The position numbers and the translations under genes are program-made. The notes under the pieces are model-generated. The model searched no databases, was not told where the DNA came from, and saw nothing but the letters and a program-made list of their open reading frames with translations. From assembly GCF_000478605.2 (NCBI RefSeq), contig NZ_ASHX02000001.1, positions 1,713,895-1,777,894 on the forward strand: 64,000 bases of DNA, in the 5' to 3' direction. The first letter of the stretch is position 1. Each line of letters starts with the position of its first letter. The stretch comes from Streptomyces thermolilacinus SPC6 (GTDB lineage: Bacteria; Actinomycetota; Actinomycetes; Streptomycetales; Streptomycetaceae). Shown one piece after another: positions 18,068-26,002 of this stretch.

Positions 18068-18594
18068 TGCTTAACAGCCTCGAAGAGGTTCTTCCGGACT
18101 TGGCCCGACAGAGACCGCAAGAGCCCAGAACAATTCACTGGTCCACTATCGAGAACCGCCTCGGGAAACTTCCCTCAGATTACAAAGAACTCGCCGAGGC
18201 ATACCCGTCGTTTGTGGTGGACGAATTCCTGAGCGTATCCATCCCGCGCACAGGGAGGGAGGAATCATTCTGCGACTCCCTCCTTGAGGATCTTCAGGAC
18301 CTGGCTCAGCTGTCCGAGCTTGACGAGTCACACGGGTATAATCCGTACCCGTCCCCTGGAGGTCTCCTGCCTGTTGCCACCACCTTCTCAGGTGACATCC
18401 TGTACTGGCGAACCAATGACACGAACCCCGATGCATGGACCATAGTGGTAAGTACCACCAACGATGATTGGTGGCAGTACACGGGGACTCTTACTGAGTT
18501 TTTGGTGGACTGGCTGGGAGGAACAATGGAACGCATCGGCTTGCCCTCCGAGGTACCCAGGAGAAACCCACCTGTACGTTTGGGGAAAGGTTGA
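18067..18594 (+). CDS. SMI1/KNR4 (SUKH) family immunity protein
   Basis: A 175-residue protein of the SUKH superfamily, the most common immunity proteins in bacterial polymorphic toxin systems. The family pattern is visible: an N-terminal helix with IENRLGKLPSDYKELAEAYPSF, a middle strand region LLPVATTFSGDILYWRTND, and WTIVVSTTNDDWWQYTGTLTEFLVDWL at the end of the fold. Its ATG shares a base with the TGA of the nuclease frame, so the two are translationally coupled. That position, directly after the toxin tip, is the strongest sign that it neutralises that nuclease. It is intact although the Rhs gene is broken. Composition is relatively AT-rich like the tip. It converges with the gene ending at 18608. 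Confidence 0.85.
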   Translation: MLNSLEEVLPDLARQRPQEPRTIHWSTIENRLGKLPSDYKELAEAYPSFVVDEFLSVSIPRTGREESFCDSLLEDLQDLAQLSELDESHGYNPYPSPGGLLPVATTFSGDILYWRTNDTNPDAWTIVVSTTNDDWWQYTGTLTEFLVDWLGGTMERIGLPSEVPRRNPPVRLGKG

Positions 18595-18607
18595 GCCTCA
18601 TCTCGCC

Positions 18608-19966
18608 TCAGAACCCGCCTCCGAAGTCGCCACCTCCGCCGAAGCCGCCGCCTCCGAAGTCGCCGCCGCCCCAGCCGCCGCCTCCGCCGAAGTCGCCGCC
18701 GAAGTCCGACGCGTTGAAGTCGCCGCCGGAGAAGTCGCCGCCCGCGAAGCCCTCGCCGCCGTACTCGGCCGCGTACGCCGGGGTGGCCAGGGTCGTGCCG
18801 AGCATCGTGCCGATCAGCAGGCCCGGCAGGAGCGCGCCGCCGTAGTAGCCGCCCGCCCAGGGACCGTACGCCGGGCCCGCCTCCCAGTACGGGCGGGGGC
18901 CGAATTCCGTGGCCACCTGGCGGGACGCCGGGTCCTGGCCGGCCTTGACGCGGGACGCGTCCGCCGCGCACACCGGCACCTCGCGCGGCGTGCCCCCGTG
19001 CGGCGCCCACGACAGGTCGGTGACGGACGGGCCGTGGCGCGGGTCGAAGAAGCAGGGTGCCCGCCGCTCGGGAAGCGGGCGGCCCTCGCGGCGGGCGGCG
19101 AGGACGGCCAGCGCGTGGCGGCCGTCCGCGAGGGCCTCGGTCACGCCCCGGACGTCATGGGGATGACGGGCCCCGGCCATGAGCTGCTTCGCCTTGTCGT
19201 ACGCGTCGAGCGCGTGCTCGTAGTCGCGGCGCTGCGCGTCGTCGGCGGACGGGTCGCCGGGGTGGAAGTCCAGCCGGTCCAGCTCCTCGCCGTACGCGGT
19301 GATGTCCTCGTCCACGACGACGCGGAGCTTCTCCAGCGCCTCCAGCTCCTCGGCGCGCTTGCGGTTGCGGGTGCGGACGGTCGTCAGGGACACGGCGCCC
19401 GCCACCAGGGCGAACAGCACGCCGATGGTGATGAGCCCGCCGACCGGCGCGCCGTCGCCGGGCACGCCCTCCCACGAGGAAGGCGCCGAACCGCGCAGCT
19501 GAGGCAGGGCCTGGTCGACGAACGCGTTCAGCTCCGCCGTCGCGTCCACGCCCGGCTGGTGCACGGCCGAGACCAGGTTGTCCACGGCGCGCGGGGCCAT
19601 GACCGCCCGGTCGGCGCCCGCGTCGAAGGCGTCGCCCAGCCGGACCGCGTACACGCCGGTCACGCCCGTCAGGGTGCGCAGGTCGCGCAGGAGCGTGTCC
19701 TCCGGGAACTCCGCCGTGTCCGGCAGGACGGCCACCATCAGCGGCTTGTCCGCCTGGAGGATCTTCCGCTCCAGCGCCTCCGCCTCGCGCGCCGGCAGCT
19801 CGGCGGCGGCGTCCGGATGCACGTACACGGGGCCCTGGCGCAGCGCCTGGGCCGCCTCGCGCACCCCGTCGGTCGCCTTCGCGGACGCACCGGGGGCGAG
19901 GGCCAGGAGGACCGTCAGCACCAGGCCCACCACGACCGACAAGAGGGAGAGCGGATTTCTCCTCAT
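18608..19966 (-). CDS. Membrane protein with signal peptide and Gly/Phe/Asp-rich tail (TPM-like)
   Basis: A 452-residue exported or membrane-anchored protein. The N-terminal segment (NPLSLLSVVVGLVLTVLLALA) is a signal or anchor. Residues 35-165 form an alpha/beta domain resembling the TPM domain of envelope proteins, and a transmembrane helix lies near 185-205 (GGLITIGVLFALVAGAVSL). Then comes a charged, helical cytoplasmic part (EELEALEKLRVVVDEDITAYGEELD). A short hydrophobic segment (GALLPGLLIGTMLG) precedes a tail made of GGDF/GGGF repeats. The catalytic role is unknown. The gene lies 48 bases downstream of cimA on the same strand and may be cotranscribed. The repetitive tail makes the opposite strand look like a proline-rich ORF, which I discount. 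Confidence 0.7.
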   Translation of the reverse strand: MRRNPLSLLSVVVGLVLTVLLALAPGASAKATDGVREAAQALRQGPVYVHPDAAAELPAREAEALERKILQADKPLMVAVLPDTAEFPEDTLLRDLRTLTGVTGVYAVRLGDAFDAGADRAVMAPRAVDNLVSAVHQPGVDATAELNAFVDQALPQLRGSAPSSWEGVPGDGAPVGGLITIGVLFALVAGAVSLTTVRTRNRKRAEELEALEKLRVVVDEDITAYGEELDRLDFHPGDPSADDAQRRDYEHALDAYDKAKQLMAGARHPHDVRGVTEALADGRHALAVLAARREGRPLPERRAPCFFDPRHGPSVTDLSWAPHGGTPREVPVCAADASRVKAGQDPASRQVATEFGPRPYWEAGPAYGPWAGGYYGGALLPGLLIGTMLGTTLATPAYAAEYGGEGFAGGDFSGGDFNASDFGGDFGGGGGWGGGDFGGGGFGGGGDFGGGF

Positions 19967-20014
19967 ATCATCGACGGTACCCCATGTGGGCTATTTCACG
20001 AAGGTCCTCCGGGT

Positions 20015-21622
20015 TCAGCTCTCCGTCGGCCGGACCCCCGCCTTCAGCAGGCCGTACGTGTACGCGTCCACCAGCGCCTGCCACGACGCGGCGATGACGT
20101 TCTCGGCGACCCCCACCGTGGACCACTCGGCGTCGCCGTCGCTGGTCGTGATCAGCACGCGGGTCGTGGACTCCGTGCCGTGGCGGCCCTCCAGGATGCG
20201 GACCTTGTAGTCCACCAGCTCGAACTTGGCCATCTGCGGGTAGATCCGCTCCAGCGCCACCAGCAGCGCCCGGTCCAGGGCGTTCACCGGGCCGTTGCCC
20301 TCGGCCGTGGCGACGATGCGCTCGCCGTCGGCCCACACCTTGACCGTCGCCTCGTTGGCGTGGGAGCCGTCGGGGCGGTCCTCGGCGATGGCCCGCCACG
20401 ACTCCGTACGGAAGAAGCGCGGCGGGCGGCCCTCGACCTCCTCGCGCAGCAGCAGCTCGAACGACGCGTCGGCCGCCTCGTAGGTGTAGCCGCGCAGCTC
20501 CCGGTCCTTGACGCGGTCCACGACCCGGCCGACCAGCTCCCGGTCGTCGCCCAGGTCGATGCCCAGCTCCTTGCCCTTCAGCTCGACCGACGCCCGCCCG
20601 GCCATGTCGGAGACGAGCATCCGCATCGTGTTGCCGACCAGCTCGGGGTCGATGTGCTGGTACAGGTCCGGGTCGACCTTGATGGCGGAGGCGTGCAGCC
20701 CGGCCTTGTGGGCGAACGCGGAGACACCGACGTACGGCTGGTGGGTGGACGGGGTGAGGTTGACGACCTCGGCGATGGCGTGGGAGATCCGGGTCATCTC
20801 CGCGAGGGAGCCCTCGGGCAGGACGCGGCGGCCGTACTTCAGCTCCAGCGCGGCGACGACGGGGAAGAGGTTGGCGTTGCCGACGCGTTCGCCGTAGCCG
20901 TTGGCGGTGCACTGGACGTGGGTGGCGCCGCCGTCGACGGCGGCGAGGGTGTTGGCGACGGCGCAGCCCGTGTCGTCCTGGGCGTGGATGCCGAGGCGGG
21001 CGCCCGTGTCGGCGGCGACGGTGGAGACGACGGCCTGGACCTGCGGCGGGAGCATGCCGCCGTTGGTGTCGCACAGGACGACCACGTCGGCGCCCGCCTC
21101 GTGCGCGGCGCGGACCACGGCCTTGGCGTACTCGGGGTTGGCCCGGTAGCCGTCGAAGAAGTGCTCGCAGTCCACGAACACGCGGCGGCCCTGCTCGCGC
21201 AGGTACTGGACCGTGTCGCGGACCATCGCGAGGTTCTCGTCGAGCGTGGTGCGCAGGGCCAGTTCCACATGGCGGTCGTGGGACTTGGCGACCAGGGTGA
21301 TCACCGGGGCGCCGGAGTCGAGGAGCGCCTTGACCTGCGGGTCGTCGGCGGCGCGGATGCCGGCGCGGCGGGTGGCGCCGAACGCCACGAGCTGGGCGTG
21401 CTGGAAGTCGATCTCGGCGAGGGCGCGGGCGAAGAACTCCGTGTCCCGCGGGTTCGCGCCGGGCCAGCCGCCCTCGATGAAGCCCACGCCGAAGTCGTCC
21501 AGGTGCCGGGCGATGGTCAGCTTGTCGGCGACGGTGAGGTTGATGCCCTCGCGCTGGGCGCCGTCGCGCAGCGTCGTGTCGAAGACGTGGAAGCTGTCAT
21601 CGACGGGCTGATCCGTGGTCAT
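20015..21622 (-). CDS. cimA: Citramalate synthase
   Basis: A 535-residue enzyme of the isopropylmalate/homocitrate synthase family, of the type that condenses acetyl-CoA with pyruvate to (R)-citramalate for isoleucine synthesis. The TIM-barrel start FDTTLRDGAQREGINLTVADK carries the catalytic Arg-Asp. The metal-binding His pair is in the barrel strand GIHAQDDTGCAVANTLAAV. CTANGYGERVGNANL is the family GN signature. The C-terminal 130 residues form the regulatory LeuA dimer domain. The start is ATG at 21622 with GGAG upstream; an upstream in-frame extension is Pro/Gly-rich and unlikely. The subfamily is distinguished from LeuA by the FIEGGWPGANPRD segment typical of CimA. A hairpin with a U tract at 21771-21806 may attenuate it. 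Confidence 0.9.
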   Translation of the reverse strand: MTTDQPVDDSFHVFDTTLRDGAQREGINLTVADKLTIARHLDDFGVGFIEGGWPGANPRDTEFFARALAEIDFQHAQLVAFGATRRAGIRAADDPQVKALLDSGAPVITLVAKSHDRHVELALRTTLDENLAMVRDTVQYLREQGRRVFVDCEHFFDGYRANPEYAKAVVRAAHEAGADVVVLCDTNGGMLPPQVQAVVSTVAADTGARLGIHAQDDTGCAVANTLAAVDGGATHVQCTANGYGERVGNANLFPVVAALELKYGRRVLPEGSLAEMTRISHAIAEVVNLTPSTHQPYVGVSAFAHKAGLHASAIKVDPDLYQHIDPELVGNTMRMLVSDMAGRASVELKGKELGIDLGDDRELVGRVVDRVKDRELRGYTYEAADASFELLLREEVEGRPPRFFRTESWRAIAEDRPDGSHANEATVKVWADGERIVATAEGNGPVNALDRALLVALERIYPQMAKFELVDYKVRILEGRHGTESTTRVLITTSDGDAEWSTVGVAENVIAASWQALVDAYTYGLLKAGVRPTES

Positions 21623-21770
21623 GGCTGTCCTGCTCCTGTCGGATGGGCTCCGGTGTGGTCCTTCCCCGCCCGGGCCGGGTGGGGGTAGGGACCCGGACGG
21701 GGGAATGGGGTGGATCGGTCCGCTTGTCCCCATTCTCGCGCGCTCGCCGCCGGCCCATGGGTGGGGCCCG

Positions 21771-21806
21771 GAAAACGAAAAGACCCCTCGCGGGTGCGAG
21801 AGGTCT
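21771..21806 (-). terminator. Attenuator-like intrinsic terminator upstream of cimA
   Basis: Read on the minus strand, an 11-base stem with one mismatch (21796-21806 with 21781-21791, loop 21792-21795) is followed by TTTTCGTTTT (21780 downwards). It lies about 150 bases upstream of the cimA start with no gene between. It could instead be the terminator of the upstream TetR gene. Together with the short frame at 21860-21901 it looks like transcription attenuation. Confidence 0.6.
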
Positions 21807-21859
21807 GCGCGCGGGTCTGAGACATGGTGTCCGCTGCCGCGACGGGGTGCTGTCGGGGT

Positions 21860-21901
21860 TCAGCGGTCACGGTGGACCGGCGCGCCGCTGCCGATAATCA
21901 T
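21860..21901 (-). CDS. Candidate cimA leader peptide MIIGSGAPVHRDR
   Basis: A 13-codon frame with two consecutive Ile codons (ATG ATT ATC) ends 53 bases before the hairpin at 21771-21806. Its length equals the ilvB leader peptide in this window. There is no clear ribosome site, so it may be leaderless or not translated. The only support is the Ile codons plus the downstream terminator in front of an isoleucine-pathway gene. Confidence 0.35.
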   Translation of the reverse strand: MIIGSGAPVHRDR

Positions 21902-21992
21902 CGGGTTTGCGAGCACGGCGGCAGTTTGCCACAGGTGCGCCACCCCGTGGGCACAAGTCTCACGATGCGGTCAAGCCCTGGGGATCCGGCGG

Positions 21993-22742
21993 TCAGGCCG
22001 TGCGGAGCAGCGTCTCGTCGAGGTGTTCGCGTACGTGGGTGAGCACCTGCTCCCGGCCGGTGCCGGGCAGGCCGACGGCGACATGGACGCTGAACCCGTC
22101 GAGGAGGGCGCGCAGCCGGGCCGCGTACCGGTCGGGGTCGACGGGGCGCAGTTCGCCGCGCGAGACGCCCTCGGCGAGGAGCGCGACGAGGTCCCGGTGC
22201 CAGGCGCCCTCGATGGCGGCCTGCCGGTCGCGCGCCTCGGCGTCGGCGTTCTGCGAGCGGGTCCACACCTCCAGCCAGAGCGTCCAGTGCGGGTCGCGGG
22301 GCCCGTCGGGGACGTACAGCTCGACGTACGAGGCGAGGCGGTCGGTGACCGGCAGGTCGTGGCGCGACAGCAGCGCGCTGCGCTCGGCGCCGAGGCGGCC
22401 CTCGCTCCACTCCAGGGTGCGCAGGAGCAGTTCGTCCTTGGTGCGGAAGTAGTAGAGGAGGTGGCCGCTGCTCATGCCGACCTCCCGGCCGAGCCCGGCC
22501 ATGGTGAGGCCGTCGAGCCCGCGTTCGGCGATGGTCGCCATGGCGGCGGCGAGCACGTCCTCGCGGGGCGGCGCGGTGTTGCGCCGCCGCGCGGCGCGGG
22601 CTCGCGAGGTGTCGGCGGCGCGGGCTTCGGGGGCGCGGGCTTCGGGGGCTCCGGTCCGGGGGCCGTCGGCGGCGCGGGTGGGTCCGTCGGCGGCGGCGCG
22701 GGCTTCGGGGTCGTTCACCCGTCCGTTGTACCCGATCTCCAT
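21993..22742 (-). CDS. TetR family transcriptional regulator
   Basis: A 249-residue regulator. An Ala/Arg-rich N-terminal extension of about 55 residues precedes the TetR helix-turn-helix (VLAAAMATIAERGLDGLTMAGLGREVGMSSGHLLYYF, residues about 64-102). The C-terminal half is helical and resembles the BetI-type ligand and dimer domain. The ATG at 22742 has a near-perfect AAGGAGG ribosome site. It overlaps the 3' end of the upstream gene by 28 bases, so the two are probably in one operon. It lies in a block with agmatine deiminase and the urease genes, all on the minus strand, so it may bind the perfect palindrome at 26802-26820. That link is inference. Confidence 0.87.
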   Translation of the reverse strand: MEIGYNGRVNDPEARAAADGPTRAADGPRTGAPEARAPEARAADTSRARAARRRNTAPPREDVLAAAMATIAERGLDGLTMAGLGREVGMSSGHLLYYFRTKDELLLRTLEWSEGRLGAERSALLSRHDLPVTDRLASYVELYVPDGPRDPHWTLWLEVWTRSQNADAEARDRQAAIEGAWHRDLVALLAEGVSRGELRPVDPDRYAARLRALLDGFSVHVAVGLPGTGREQVLTHVREHLDETLLRTA

Positions 22743-23233
22743 CCGGCCTCCTTCATCCGTTCGCGCAGGGCCGCCACGGCGGCTTGGGCGGGCGGGGGTC
22801 CCGCCAGGGCGTCCGGGCCGGCGCTCAGCACCTCGCGGACGACGGCGGCCGCCTGGTCCGCGGGGAGAACGCCGGAGAGCAGGGCGAGGAGCGCCGGGCC
22901 GTCCGCGTCGTCCCAGCCGTGGTGGACGACCTCGCGCAGGGCCACGACCGTGTCCACGGCGGCGGGCGGCAGCTCCGTCCAGGCCCGCAGCACCCGCACC
23001 TCGTCGGCCGCCTCGGCCATGAACCAGAGCATGACCTCGTACGGCACGTCGTGCCCGTCCGGCGCGAAGAGGTGGAACGACGGCTCGCGCGCCGGGTCCT
23101 CGTCCGGGATGGCGGCGGTGACCAGGAAGCCCGCGTCGCGGTGGTGGAGCTCGATGTGCCACGCGTCGTCGTGCAGCGCGTACGTGCGCGTGATCCGGTA
23201 GTCGGGACGCGGGGCGGGGCGGGGTTCGGCCAT
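22715..23233 (-). CDS. Hypothetical protein, 172 residues
   Basis: I do not recognise the family. The protein is acidic and soluble, with no signal peptide or membrane segment. The N-terminal half looks beta-rich (YRITRTYALHDDAWHIELHHRDAGFLVTAAIPDED). The C-terminal half is helical (DTVVALREVVHHGWDDADGPALLALLSGVL). The start is ATG at 23233, 62 bases after the agmatine deiminase stop. Its end overlaps the TetR start, which suggests coupled expression with the regulator and the agmatine/urease genes upstream. Confidence 0.7.
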   Translation of the reverse strand: MAEPRPAPRPDYRITRTYALHDDAWHIELHHRDAGFLVTAAIPDEDPAREPSFHLFAPDGHDVPYEVMLWFMAEAADEVRVLRAWTELPPAAVDTVVALREVVHHGWDDADGPALLALLSGVLPADQAAAVVREVLSAGPDALAGPPPAQAAVAALRERMKEAGWRSGTTDG

Positions 23234-23295
23234 GGGCGCAGGCTGTCAGCCGCGCCCATGGACCGGCCAGCGGTTTTCCCCGCTGCGTACGGGCC

Positions 23296-24309
23296 TCAGA
23301 CCTTCGGCTGCTGCTGGGTGATGCAGTGGATGCCGCCGCCGTTGGCGAACACCGGGCGGGCGTCGACCAGGGTGACCGTACGGTCGGGGAAGAGGCGGCG
23401 GAAGATCCCGGCGGCGAGCTCGTCGCGCGGGTCCCCGAAGGCGCACAGGACGACGCCGCCGTTGCACAGGTAGTGGTTGATGTACGAGTAGTCCACCCAC
23501 GCGCCGTCCTCCTGGAGGACCGTCGGCGCGGGCACCTCCACGACCTCCAGGGCGCGCCCCCGGGCGTCGGTCTGCGACCGGAGGAGGGCGACGATCTCCT
23601 CGCACGGCTCGTGGTCGGGGTGGGCCGGGTCGGGCTGGGTGTGGGCGACGACGACGCCGGGGCGGGCGAACGCGGCGACGATGTCCACATGGCCGCGCGT
23701 CCCGTAGTCGCCGTAGTCGGCGGTCAGCCCGCGCGGCAGCCAGATCGCCTTGGTGGTGCCGAGCTTCGCGTGGATCTCCGCCTCGACCTCGGCGCGGGTC
23801 CAGCCGGGGTTGCGCTCGGGGCCGAGCTGGACCGTGTCGGTGAGGAGGACCGTGCCCTCGCCGTCCACGTGGATCGCGCCGCCCTCGTTGACGAGGGGGC
23901 TCGCGTGCACGGGGACGCGGGCGAGGTCCGCGACATGGCGGGCGATCTTCGCGTCGTGCTCCCAGCGGGCCCAGTCCGCGGCGCCCCAGCCGTTGAACAC
24001 CCAGTCCACGGCGGCCAGTTCGCGTCCGTCGGTGACGAACGTGGGGCCGATGTCCCGCATCCAGGCGTCGTCCAGGTCCCGCTCCACCAGGTCGACGCCG
24101 TCGCCGAGGAGGGCGCGGGCCGATTCGGCGTCGCCGGGCGCCGCGACCATGGTGACCGGTTCGAACCGGCGTACGGCGCGGGCGACCTGGGCCCACGCGG
24201 CGCGTGCCTCGGCGAGCCTCTCGGGGGTGTCGAAGGTGGGGTTGGCGGTGGGCCACGCCATCCAGGTGCGCTCGTGGGGCGTCCACTCGGCGGGCATGCG
24301 GAAGGTCAT
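23296..24309 (-). CDS. aguA: Agmatine deiminase
   Basis: A 337-residue guanidino-modifying enzyme (PAD_porph family) that hydrolyses agmatine to N-carbamoylputrescine and ammonia. It opens with the family motif MPAEWTPHERTWMAWP. It contains DDAWMRDIGPTFV with the substrate-binding Asp, the loop NEGGAIHVDGEGT, and GHVDIVAAF with the catalytic His. It ends GGGIHCITQQQP, with the catalytic Cys at about 329. There is no signal peptide. It begins 10 bases after the ureC stop, so it is very likely cotranscribed with ureAB-ureC, and ammonia release may be the common theme. No N-carbamoylputrescine amidohydrolase gene is in the window. Confidence 0.95.
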   Translation of the reverse strand: MTFRMPAEWTPHERTWMAWPTANPTFDTPERLAEARAAWAQVARAVRRFEPVTMVAAPGDAESARALLGDGVDLVERDLDDAWMRDIGPTFVTDGRELAAVDWVFNGWGAADWARWEHDAKIARHVADLARVPVHASPLVNEGGAIHVDGEGTVLLTDTVQLGPERNPGWTRAEVEAEIHAKLGTTKAIWLPRGLTADYGDYGTRGHVDIVAAFARPGVVVAHTQPDPAHPDHEPCEEIVALLRSQTDARGRALEVVEVPAPTVLQEDGAWVDYSYINHYLCNGGVVLCAFGDPRDELAAGIFRRLFPDRTVTLVDARPVFANGGGIHCITQQQPKV

Positions 24310-24319
24310 CGGGCGGTCC

Positions 24320-26002
24320 TCAGAGGAAGTAGAGGCGGTTGAGGGAGACGGAGTCGGCTGGCTCCGAGCGGACCGGGTCGCCGTCGAGGGTGACCAGGCC
24401 GGTGCGGGCGTCCACGCCGACCTCCCCGATACGGGAGTTGAGGCGCAGGTCGGCCGGGCCGATGCCCCGGGTGCCGCGCACGGCGACGCGCCTGCGGCGG
24501 GTGGGCATCAGGTCGGCGCCGAGCTGGGCGGCCGCGCCCGAGACGAACGCCACGGAGATGTCGGCCGCCGTCGCGCCGTGCGCCCCGAACTGCGGGCCCA
24601 GCACCAGGGGTTCGCAGGTGTCGGTGGCGGCGTTCGGGTCGCCCACGACGCCGTACGCGGGGAAGCCCGCCTTCAGGACGAGCTGCGGCTTCGCGCCGAA
24701 GAACTCGGGCCGCCACAGCACGATGTCCGCGAGCTTGCCCGGCTCGATGGAGCCGACCTCGTGGGCGAGGCCGTGCGCGATGGCCGGGTTGATGGTCAGC
24801 TTGGCGATGTAGCGCAGGACACGGGCGTTGTCGTCGCCGTCACCGTCGCCGTCGAGCGGCCCCAGTTCGGCCTTCATCTTGCCGGCCATGGCGAACGTCC
24901 GCCGCACGGTCTCCCCCGCCCGGCCCATGCCCTGCGCGTCGGACGAGGTGATGCCGATCGCGCCCAGGTCGTGCAGCACGTCCTCGGCGCCCATGGTCCC
25001 GGCGCGGATGCGGTCGCGGGCCATGGCGGCGTCGCCGGGCAGGTCGGTCTTCAGGTCGTGGACGGAGACGATCATTCCGTAGTGCTCGGCGACGGCGTCC
25101 CGCCCGAAGGGCAGCGTCGGGTTGGTGGAGGAGCCGATGACGTTGGGGACGCCCGCCATCTTGAGGACGTTCGGGACGTGGCCGCCGCCGCAGCCCTCGA
25201 TGTGGAAGGCGTGGATCGTGCGCCCTTCGAGGACCTTGAGGGTGTCCTCCACGGACAGGCACTCGTTGAGGCCGTCGCTGTGCAGGGCGACCTGGACGTC
25301 GTGCTCCTCCGCGACCCGCAGGGCCGTGTCGAGGGCGCGGGTGTGGGCGCCCATGTCCTCGTGGACCTTGAAGCCGGAGGCGCCGCCCTCCGCGAGGGCC
25401 TCCACCAGGGGGGCGGCGTCGGACGACGAGCCGCGCGCCAGGAAGCCGATGTTGACGGGCCAGGCGTCGAACGCGCTGAACGCGTGGCGCAGCGCCCACG
25501 GCGAGTTGACGCCGACGCCCCACACGGGCCCGAACTCCTGGCCGATGATCGTGGTCACCCCGGACGCCAGCGACGCCTCCATGATGCGGGGCGACAGCAG
25601 GTGGACGTGGGTGTCGACGGCACCGGCCGTGGCGATCAGGCCCTCGCCGGACACGATGGAGGTGCCGGTGCCGACGACCACGTCCACCCCGTCGAGGGTG
25701 TCGGGGTTCCCGGCCCGCCCGATGGCGTGGACGCGCCCCTCGCGGATGCCGACGGACACCTTGCGGATGCCCTGCACGGCGTCGATGACCAGGACGTTGC
25801 TGATCACCAGGTCGCAGGTCTCGCGTACGGCGGCGGCCTTCAGGTGCAGTCCGTCGCGGGCGGTCTTGCCGAACCCGGCCAGGAACTCGTCGCCCGGCCT
25901 CTGCGCGTCCGACTCGACCCGTACGGTCAGCCCGGAGTCGCCCAGGCGGACGCGGTCACCGGCGCGGGGGCCGTGCACGGAGGCGTACTCGTAGGGGTCC
26001 AT
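24320..26002 (-). CDS. ureC: Urease alpha subunit-like amidohydrolase
   Basis: A 560-residue UreC homologue, the nickel amidohydrolase subunit. Expected ligands are present: HVH in DTHVHLLSP (Ni2 pair), the carbamylated Lys and adjacent His in GFKVHED, ALHSDGLNE, HIEGCGGGH, and SSDAQGMGR with the Asp ligand. Compared with classical urease, the active-site flap motif VCHHL reads SVHDL, so the flap Cys is Val while the following His is kept. The metal-site context is also divergent (HLLSP instead of HFICP). It overlaps ureAB by one base (TGATG). No UreDEFG chaperones lie in the window, so activation must use genes elsewhere. The substrate may be urea, but the divergence leaves this open. Confidence 0.88.
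   Translation of the reverse strand: MDPYEYASVHGPRAGDRVRLGDSGLTVRVESDAQRPGDEFLAGFGKTARDGLHLKAAAVRETCDLVISNVLVIDAVQGIRKVSVGIREGRVHAIGRAGNPDTLDGVDVVVGTGTSIVSGEGLIATAGAVDTHVHLLSPRIMEASLASGVTTIIGQEFGPVWGVGVNSPWALRHAFSAFDAWPVNIGFLARGSSSDAAPLVEALAEGGASGFKVHEDMGAHTRALDTALRVAEEHDVQVALHSDGLNECLSVEDTLKVLEGRTIHAFHIEGCGGGHVPNVLKMAGVPNVIGSSTNPTLPFGRDAVAEHYGMIVSVHDLKTDLPGDAAMARDRIRAGTMGAEDVLHDLGAIGITSSDAQGMGRAGETVRRTFAMAGKMKAELGPLDGDGDGDDNARVLRYIAKLTINPAIAHGLAHEVGSIEPGKLADIVLWRPEFFGAKPQLVLKAGFPAYGVVGDPNAATDTCEPLVLGPQFGAHGATAADISVAFVSGAAAQLGADLMPTRRRRVAVRGTRGIGPADLRLNSRIGEVGVDARTGLVTLDGDPVRSEPADSVSLNRLYFL

Noticed and set aside
18464..21688. 1,074-residue plus-strand frame over the TPM-like and cimA genes
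   Set aside because: It is an antisense shadow of two well-supported minus-strand genes and has no domain pattern of its own.
21643..21733. Upstream extension of cimA to 21733
   Set aside because: The added 37 residues are Pro/Gly/Ser-rich and unlike the family. The ATG at 21622 has a ribosome site and the usual start.
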